Shown here: positions 57,043-64,000 of the stretch, in pieces
Numbering within the stretch: the first letter of the stretch is position 1
How the letters are laid out: every line of letters begins with the position of its first letter
Source: Hyperoplus lanceolatus
Lineage: Eukaryota; Chordata; Actinopteri; Uranoscopiformes; Ammodytidae
Reading direction: 5' to 3'
Length of the DNA stretch: 64,000 nucleotides
Assembly: GCA_026929865.2 (NCBI GenBank)
Contig: CM049396.1
Span: 39,417,001-39,481,000 of the forward strand
Position numbers and translations under genes: made by a program
Notes under the pieces: model-generated
The model's database searches: none
What the model was told of the DNA's origin: nothing
What the model saw: the letters and a program-made list of their open reading frames with translations, nothing else

Positions 57043-60000
57043 GGTGTGCCTGGGGAGCATGCAGACAAACAATGCAAATATTGCCCCCTTGTGGTCCATG
57101 TGCACTCATGGGTGTTGAGGGGAGCTGGCTGCCATATGGGACAGCAGAGACACGGTGCCTACAGTATGTTATAGCTTGGTTTCTGGACATAACTATTAAG
57201 GTTAGAAAGGCAGATGAGGTCTGATATCTTTTATTGTATGATGTATAAATAAATTATTAAAAATTGATAAATGATTTCTTTCTGCAACCAAGCTTTCAGA
57301 TAAACTGCATTCCCTTCTCATACGCACATATCTCTCTTTATTTATCTCTCTCTCTCTTTCTCTCATTAGAGCAGAGTCAATTTCAATGTCACTTAAAGTC
57401 ACAGCAGTAATTTATTGGCTCCTTAATACTGACGGACAAAGGTCGTGAGCAGTGCTGTGAGGCGTTCTATCAGGTTTATCTGTGCAGGTCATTAACCTTG
57501 ACCTGGTGTAAATGCACTTCAGTCGAGGAAGCTTCCCCCGTCCTGCACGCGCACGTTTTCCATGCCCCCAAGAAGTTCCTGCCTGCGACAGCCACACTCC
57601 ACTCCCGCCGCCTCGTTTAAGCTCAAGTGCTTTAAACTTGCCTTAATTGTCATATGGCAGCCAACGCAGCTTTCTTAATTGATCTGACCTTTCACAGCGC
57701 TTTCACATTTTCCAATCCCCGCTTTCATTGTTCCATCTGGCACTTTTAAAAACGACATCTGGTTGACTGTACTTTAGCCGGTGATCTCTGTACAGTTATT
57801 TTTAAACCTAATGTATGCTTCAACAGATGTTGGTTTTTATAGGTGAGTGAGGAGCTAGGCTATGCTCCCAACGACGGCCCCTGCTGTCCATTACATTTCC
57901 CCTCAACAATTCAAATATTGACACCAGAAATGACATGCCAGGTCGGTGCCAGCAAACTCCAGTGCCACTTTTATGTTGTCTGTCTTGTTTTAGTTCCCTA
58001 TTAGCTTAACATCAACTAAATAGAGCATTTTCTAATCACTGCTGCCAATAAATACAACATTAGCTTTCAGTTTATGAACAAATAAACAATTGTGTTGCCA
58101 TGCAGGTCTCAGGTTTTTCGCGAATATCTCCAATGTGAGTATAGGCAGGGCTATTTGATTCATGAATAATCAGCTGAATGTGGTAATTGCTCACCATGGA
58201 CATACTGTAACATGGGTGCTACTCTGATCTCTTCCAATGGAATCCATATCAGTCATTTTATGATATTCCCTTTACACTCAATAATAATTTACTTCACTCA
58301 AATCGTCCGATTAAAAAGCCTCTCTGCAGAACTATTATTTGCAGATGAGTTTTACCATGGGGCATCTCATTCTCAGCAAGCGGCAATCTTTCCCTCTAGC
58401 ACTGTACATAATCTTCTCCATAACCCCGTCCGCCAAACCGCAGCTCCCTGGCCCGTGCTCTCTATCTCCCAACATGGACGACATGTTGCAGACTTCCACA
58501 TTTCCTCCTTTTTGAAGACTTCATTTTCTGCATTTTACAGTCCTCTGTTCACAAGAAAGCATTATATAGATGAAGCCAAAGGGAAACAGAACCCTGACCG
58601 AAAGAAAATCCTAACTTCTGGAACATTTTTGACGGTTGACCTTTAATCAAGCTGAATGAGAATTCATCAGGATATACATAGTAGGGTTTGTCCGAGCATC
58701 CACTTTGAAGCTTTAGTGTGCAATTTTTTTTAATAAAATAATGTTTGTTACATTGAAGCCATCCCCAAACAATTTGACACAAAGTTGGTTGAAAATCCTA
58801 AGAAACGGCCAAGAAATGTTTCAGTTGTTGATTCTACTGCTACCTGGACGTACAGCAAGTTATAAAATCCATACGTGATCACCGAAGGCTTACATCATAG
58901 ATGCACCGACAGTGTTGTTGTCACTCCTCAGAAATCCTCATGGGGAGCAACAGAAGTTACCCACTATAGCTTTAATACATTCCGAATAAAATCTGAAATT
59001 AAATGTATAGTGTTTGTTCAATGTTCTTTCTATATGATAACCAAATAGGGCAGTGTTTAGTCTCACAGGGCTTAAGGAGACAGGGATTAACATGCGGCAG
59101 CCTCAAGGTCAGAGTCTGCTGCTCCCCTGAAAGCCTGCAGCCACAGATAGACACGTCTTCCCTCCTGAGTCGTACTGGAGCGAACACACCACAGAACATC
59201 TGTTCACAAACAGCCCTGATGGAGCCGTACTGACACCGAGCACTGCACACCGCCACCCGTACCTCGCCACCCAATTCCCCGGCCTGGGCCAGATGGTGGG
59301 CCCGTGCTCCCTCTCCCTCCTTCTCCATTATCCAGGACAAATCATGAGGAAGAATGGCCCGCAGGTAACTGCCCCAGGCACGCCTGTGCCACTCACTGCT
59401 GACCACCCTCTGGTGACTTCCAATGTTCCCTCCTGTCGAAAGACAAATTGTCCAACAGACTGCTCTTTTATGAATTCACCCTGCAATCCATTTCTCAAAA
59501 GAGGTTAAGGAAAATCCTTGGCCTGAGCCGCTCAACTTTGAGACAGAACTCTTTTTCTCTGAAAAGTTAAGAGTGCCTGGAAACATGGCGACTCCCAGTT
59601 TCTCCACAATGGTCGATTGTTAATCTGAGTCCAAGTTGGCGCGGACACCTCACAAACATCCTCTCTGCTTGACCTCTGAATGAAGTGCTCGGCTGCCATC
59701 ACAAATAGGAAGGAATCAGGTGAGTAAAGAGGAGTACATTTTAGAGAACTCTTATTTTCTGGAAATGACCAGACAGCTTAAAACAGCAAAGTAAATTGCT
59801 GGAAAATAAAATACAGACTGTTCCTATTCCCTGGCAAGTGTTTGTTCAGTGTCAGTTTGTAGTAGCTGAACCCAAAATTTGAAAAAAGGATAAACACAAA
59901 GGACTGAGTTTAACATTTAGTTAAGCTCAGTTTTTAACATTGCTTCAATTTCTTCTACAGTACAATAACACAGAAAGACAGACACACGCACGCTCACACG

Positions 60001-60640
60001 CACGCACACACAGACAGATGCACAGACAGACACACACGTCAGTCATCAGACAAACAAGCAGAATAATCTCTTCTTCATAAAAGCCAGTTGTTCTGTTCTG
60101 TGATTCAGCAGCTGCTCGTGTGGCTTCCTATTGTTACTTTCATGTGATTGTGGGATATATTTCACTGTGTTTAATCTCACTTTGAGAGAGAGAGAGAGAG
60201 AGCTGGACTATTTCAGCTCTGAAGTCATCTTTTTACAGGTGACCCGGTTAGGAATGCCACCACAGATCAGGGACAAGTGTCATTAATCTCTGCTGACATT
60301 CTTATGGCACCTTTTACACAACTTTTCATCTTGAGGCTGCACACGAGAGATGTGTGGGAAACAATATATCTCTTGATGACGGTAAAAATCTGCCTCATGG
60401 ATTCCTGCAAATATCTGCTCATTTAGACCTGGTGCTATTTTTAAGGGTTACCTTTGCTTTGCTCTAGTTATAGTCACCACTAATTTCCTTGAGCAGTATA
60501 GATCAAATAGATGGGGTTTTTCTTTCACCATTGCGTTGAGGTGCAAATTAGACTTTGCATGCTCCTATACAGCTTCTTGGATGTTTACATTATGCATAAT
60601 GGCTACCGTGGCATTTTGCACTGGCAGTTTCACTCAAAAA
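57042..60640. other. Unannotated non-coding DNA
   Basis: Contains a CA-rich tract (about 59980-60040) and a short GA run (about 60186-60204). Two longer ORFs near 58212-58646 and 58999-59406 show no family motif or splice context that I would trust. Confidence 0.5.
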
Positions 60641-60644
60641 AATA

Positions 60645-61020
60645 AAACATTGGATCAACGTGATTTTATCATGACACCTATATTGCACGTAAACAAATCA
60701 TGTTATATCAGCTGACCTTTATCATGTTATTTGAACACATCAAACGTGTGTGGGTTGAACATAATATTATTTAATATATTCATTCAATTTGCATCTAATT
60801 GAATTTAAATGTTTGTGCTTCATTGGACCAACATGATTTTATCATGCCACCTAAATTCCACGTAAACAAATCATGTTGGACCAACATGATTTTATCATGA
60901 CATCTATATTGCACGTAAACAAATCATGTTATATCAACTAACCTTTATGATGTTATTTGAACATAATGATAATACATGCATTCAACTCATTTGCTTCTTT
61001 TTGAATTTAAATGTTTGTTC
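60645..61020. repeat. Tandem repeat of about 185 bp, two and a third units
   Basis: The unit starts ATTGGA(T/C)CAACRTGATTTTATCATG and contains CACGTAAACAAATCATGTT and GAATTTAAATGTTTGT. It occurs at about 60650-60824 and again at about 60883-61018, with an extra ~58-bp partial unit between (60825-60882). Confidence 0.8.
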
Positions 61021-62042
61021 TTAGTTCCTATGGTTCAATCATTTTAAATGACCCTACATGCATAAAGAATGACAACATGCAATTTAATTTTACATTTTAT
61101 TCAAGCTTTATAAAAACATTTGCCGACATTACCCACAATGCAACTTTGCTGCCGAGTAACATTACAAGAAACAATTTACCAGATTACATTAATACAATGT
61201 TTTCACATAAGCAGTGGCGTTTCCCCATTTAAGGTTAAAGCTCAATACCCATTTCCCCCCAAATGCATCCAAAACATATTCTCACCAAAACATTTGCAAC
61301 TAGTAAAGGTAAATTAAAATTATCATACAATCTTACAGTATTTGCAAGTTCTTATGGTCTAAGTGCAAAATGTAATAAAAAAATATATAAATAAAGAAAT
61401 TAAATAAGAGACACTACAAAATATTCTTGGCCCATAAGAAAAACAGGTAAGATATCACCCAACAAGATCTGTACATGACTGGAATATGCATTTAATCACA
61501 GTTTTAACAGAGAAGTATGGAAAAGTATTAGGTCCACGGGAGAAAGAGAGAAAACTAGCACCTCAAGTCGATAAAAGTCGAAATTTTGACTAAAGAAAAT
61601 ACAATGACGATAAAAAAGACGAAATACAATGTTCTGAACTTCTGGTATCTATAACTCTTTAGTAAAACGTTATTTAAACCCAAATGTTTTCATCTTTGCT
61701 ATGGTCATAAGGCAGACAATTCATTTTTATTTCGACTTTGTGCATAATGAAAGAAAAAATAATCCTTATGCAAATGTTTTCCCCACCACATGGCCCTAAT
61801 ACTACCGTAGAGATGCCAGTCTGCCCAACAAAGAAATGTCAACCTGACCAACATTCTCGGTCCTTCGGAACATTTGTATGAATTAGCATTTTAAACTTAA
61901 AAGCACAAATAAATAAAACCATACATTGTAGAGCAAATTTACTCAATGAGCTTATTTTTTTAGGATGACAACCTCTGCCCATCCAGATTCAGAAGAATCT
62001 TCTGCATCCCTCCAAAAGTTCATTTTCGCTCTGGTGGATAGC
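61021..62042. other. Unannotated AT-rich DNA, possible 3' flank of the minus-strand exons
   Basis: No coding signal. Reverse-strand AATAAA-type signals exist (for example near 61723), as would be needed downstream of the 62043 stop, but such motifs are common in AT-rich DNA. Confidence 0.4.
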
Positions 62043-62195
62043 TCATGTTAAAGCCCAATATTGCCCAAATGAATGAGGACTCACACATTCAAACAGGACG
62101 CCGCTGTCCTCTGGTCTGGGACAGGTTCCACCTTCCGTCTGTAAGACACTCCCAGCAGTTTGCACCATGGAAGCACTGGCCTCTGTGTCTGTGTC
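62043..62195 (-). CDS. Putative terminal coding exon of a host gene
   Basis: The minus strand shows an acceptor TTTTATCCCACAG immediately before 62195, then 50 codons (starting DTDTEASASMVQ, ending SFGQYWALT) and a TGA at 62043-62045. The frame is phase 0, which is the phase in which the exon at 62345-62485 ends. The peptide is Ser/Thr/Glu-rich, like many low-complexity C-termini. I do not recognise the protein. It could be chance, since 50 open codons are not rare. Confidence 0.4.
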   Translation of the reverse strand, partial: DTDTEASASMVQTAGSVLQTEGGTCPRPEDSGVLFECVSPHSFGQYWALT

Positions 62196-62344
62196 CTGTG
62201 GGATAAAATACATACAATTTTCATTTATATGTGCTTGAATTCATGACTTCTGCCCAGCACTGAACAAAATATATTCAAATAGTCAATATTATTAAGGATG
62301 TTTAAAACTGAACACTAAATAGATCAACCCTTTTCAATACACAC

Positions 62345-62485
62345 CTTGTAAATATGCACCATTTCTCCAGCTGCTCCACCTTTACATCGAGATATCTCCA
62401 TCAGGCACGGGGAGATCTGGTCGAGAGCAGCAAAGAATGTAGAAACTAGAGGACCGGTTGATATGTGGTGGAACTCCTTATCAAT
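62345..62485 (-). CDS. Putative internal coding exon of a host gene
   Basis: The minus strand has an acceptor TGTGTTCCAG, then exactly 47 open codons, then AAG|GTGTGT as a donor. The peptide runs IDKEFHHISTGPLVSTFF, then ALDQISPCLMEISR, then CKGGAAGEMVHIYK. It has a protein-like hydrophobic/charged pattern and could form amphipathic helices. Splicing to the exon at 62195 keeps the frame. No upstream exon can be joined convincingly within the window. I do not recognise the family. The combined splice signals and phase make this the best host-gene candidate here. Confidence 0.5.
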
Positions 62486-62821
62486 CTGGAACACATTAAT
62501 GCACATGTCACTATCCCTATCAGAACATCAAAGTATAAGAAGAATGAACAATTAATTATAAAGTTTTTAAATAACTATCAATTGAGAGAAAGGAACTGGT
62601 CAAAACTATTATATTTGATTTGTCAACATCTTGTTCTTCTGTATGTGCACTCAGTAAACAGAACTGGCCATCTGTTTAGAAGTCTGAAACCAAAGGCTCT
62701 CCTGTCTAAGCACTGTAACACATCCTCAAAGCTAGATACGTTTACATGGGCACTGGGACAATCAGGTGTGACATCTCAAATCATGTTCAGAACTGTAGGG
62801 ATAACAGGTGCATCTACAAAT

Positions 62822-63414
62822 TAGGGATGGGGCCGATCCGATCCAGTATCGGTATCGGGTCCGATATGGCCGAAATCTGCGTATCGGATATCGGACTGAC
62901 AGCTCCGATATTAAAATCCGATTTTTTTTTTTTCACTATGTAAGAGCGAACATGCGCCGACGTTCGGTGGAGGGAGAGAGGACATCACTTTAAAATTTGA
63001 CAGTACATATCAGTTTGTTAGTCAGTGAGCTAACCAAAGCTAATCCAAGTCAAGGAAGTGGAGAGGCTTGTGACAAATTCTACAATGTAAAATACAGCCA
63101 GAGAGAGGAAGACTGTTCAGACAAACAGACCACCACATATTCTAGTGGGACAGAAGTGATCATTGAGAAGGATTTTTTTTGTGTGACTCTATAATTCTGC
63201 CTTTAAGATAAACCTATATGCATTTGTGTATATTTATTGCTCTTTTAAATTAGAATTGCTTAAGCCTTCCTAGCCTAATACATAACATCACCACCAACAA
63301 AAACATTTATAACAATTATGATATCGTATCGGTCAGTATCGGTATCGGCCGATATCCAAACCCCAGGTATCGGAATCGGATCGGAACTAAAAAAAGTGGA
63401 TCGTCCCATCCCTA
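62822..63414. mobile_element. hAT-type MITE, 593 bp
   Basis: Ends TAGGGATGGG and CCCATCCCTA, flanked by a perfect 8-bp TSD CTACAAAT (62814-62821 and 63415-63422). Subterminal arrays of CCGATA/TATCGG motifs at both ends. It would lie in an intron or just upstream of the putative minus-strand exons. Confidence 0.92.
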
Positions 63415-63422
63415 CTACAAAT

Positions 63423-64000
63423 ATTAGAAAAGCACGGAAAAGTCCATTCAAAAGTGAGTTCCAGATTCATTACTCAAAGTGAAATACAGTATGTCAGACC
63501 TTTCTTTTGTTTTTTGATTATTATGGCTTAAACCTCATGGAATAAGGATTTTGGTAGATGCACCTGTATGTCCATTGACTTGCTAAAGCACTTTTAATGG
63601 TATTATGAAAAAGGTGATGATGAGTGGTGTGTATAAACAGTACAATGCAATATCAATCATTAAGCAGAGAAAATTGGTGGAAATCAGCTAACAAGGCTTC
63701 ATATTGAAAAAAATGACCACATAGTATCCTCTGGAATATAAGTGAATTCAGTCTGCAAAAATACAGCAGTTGAAACTAAAATATTTTAATACTGCATTCA
63801 AGCTAAATAACTAATCAATGTTTCTATGTGTGTACTTTTGACACTAGATCAACCAAATTAAATTAACTTACCATATATTGCAGGGACATATGTCATCTCA
63901 GAGGATGGGGACTGCAGCTAGAGTTCAGTTGTATTTCTGGTTCAATAAAAGAAGATAAGCAGTTTTAAAATGTTAAAAACATAAGCAATATTTATACTTT
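63423..64000. other. Unannotated end of window
   Basis: No supported feature. A 40-bp minus-strand segment (63872-63911) is bounded by CTGCAG and a strong GTAAGT donor, but its frame does not join the 62485 exon. Confidence 0.4.

Noticed and set aside
58999-59406. 135-codon minus-strand ORF and overlapping plus-strand ORFs
   Set aside because: No recognisable motif or splice context; the composition fits chance ORFs in a GC-richer patch.
63872-63911. 40-bp exon with CTGCAG acceptor and GTAAGT donor on the minus strand
   Set aside because: In the frame needed to join the exon at 62485 it contains a stop, and its ATG-led frame also reads into a stop. Kept only as a remark.

Overview
This is a vertebrate, almost certainly teleost fish, nuclear DNA window. 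The evidence is the repeat content: Rex3, L2/CR1-type LINEs with an SGNH-esterase ORF1, long (TG/CA)n microsatellites, fish-type Tc1 elements, piggyBac, and many hAT MITEs with 8-bp target-site duplications (TSDs). I see no complete host gene, no rRNA or tRNA gene and nothing prokaryotic. The only host-gene candidate is a pair of in-phase, splice-bounded exons on the minus strand at about 62.0-62.5 kb.

Layout. 0-6.8 kb: a Rex3 retrotransposon split by a full-length L2/CR1-like LINE (1048-5959) whose two ORFs are both open. 7.35-8.8 kb: a hAT element with a perfect 8-bp TSD carrying a second hAT fragment. 8.8-13.9 kb: quiet AT-rich DNA. 13.95-31.2 kb: a cluster of at least six decayed members of one Tc1/mariner-like family (TA target, termini starting CAGTTTTTTTCGATTGCTAAACC), called the CAGT7 family here. 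They are riddled with later insertions: a GTGAGACA-rich MITE, a Harbinger-like MITE, hAT MITEs, an RLE-type LINE 3' end, and a separate Tc1 element. That Tc1 transposase would be intact but for one 1.1-kb hAT insertion. 31.4-33.6 kb: dense microsatellites. 34.85-47.5 kb: a multi-level nest. An old CR1-like LINE (+) contains an L2 copy (-), which contains a MITE, a second L2 copy (+) and a hAT with another hAT inside it. The second L2 copy is itself split by a piggyBac. The old LINE also holds an internally deleted 'half-LINE' (-). 47.5-64 kb: mostly single-copy-looking non-coding DNA with microsatellites, a TIR element at 51.4-52.5 kb, hAT MITEs at 53.4 and 62.8 kb, a ~185-bp tandem repeat at 60.65 kb, and the candidate exons.

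The nested insertions give a readable relative chronology, and several empty sites can be inferred from paralogous copies inside the window itself. The most unusual single feature is that ORF1 and ORF2 of the complete L2-like LINE lie in the same frame, separated by one UGA codon, with no AUG available for ORF2 before its endonuclease domain. All family assignments come from reading motifs by eye; no database search was run.
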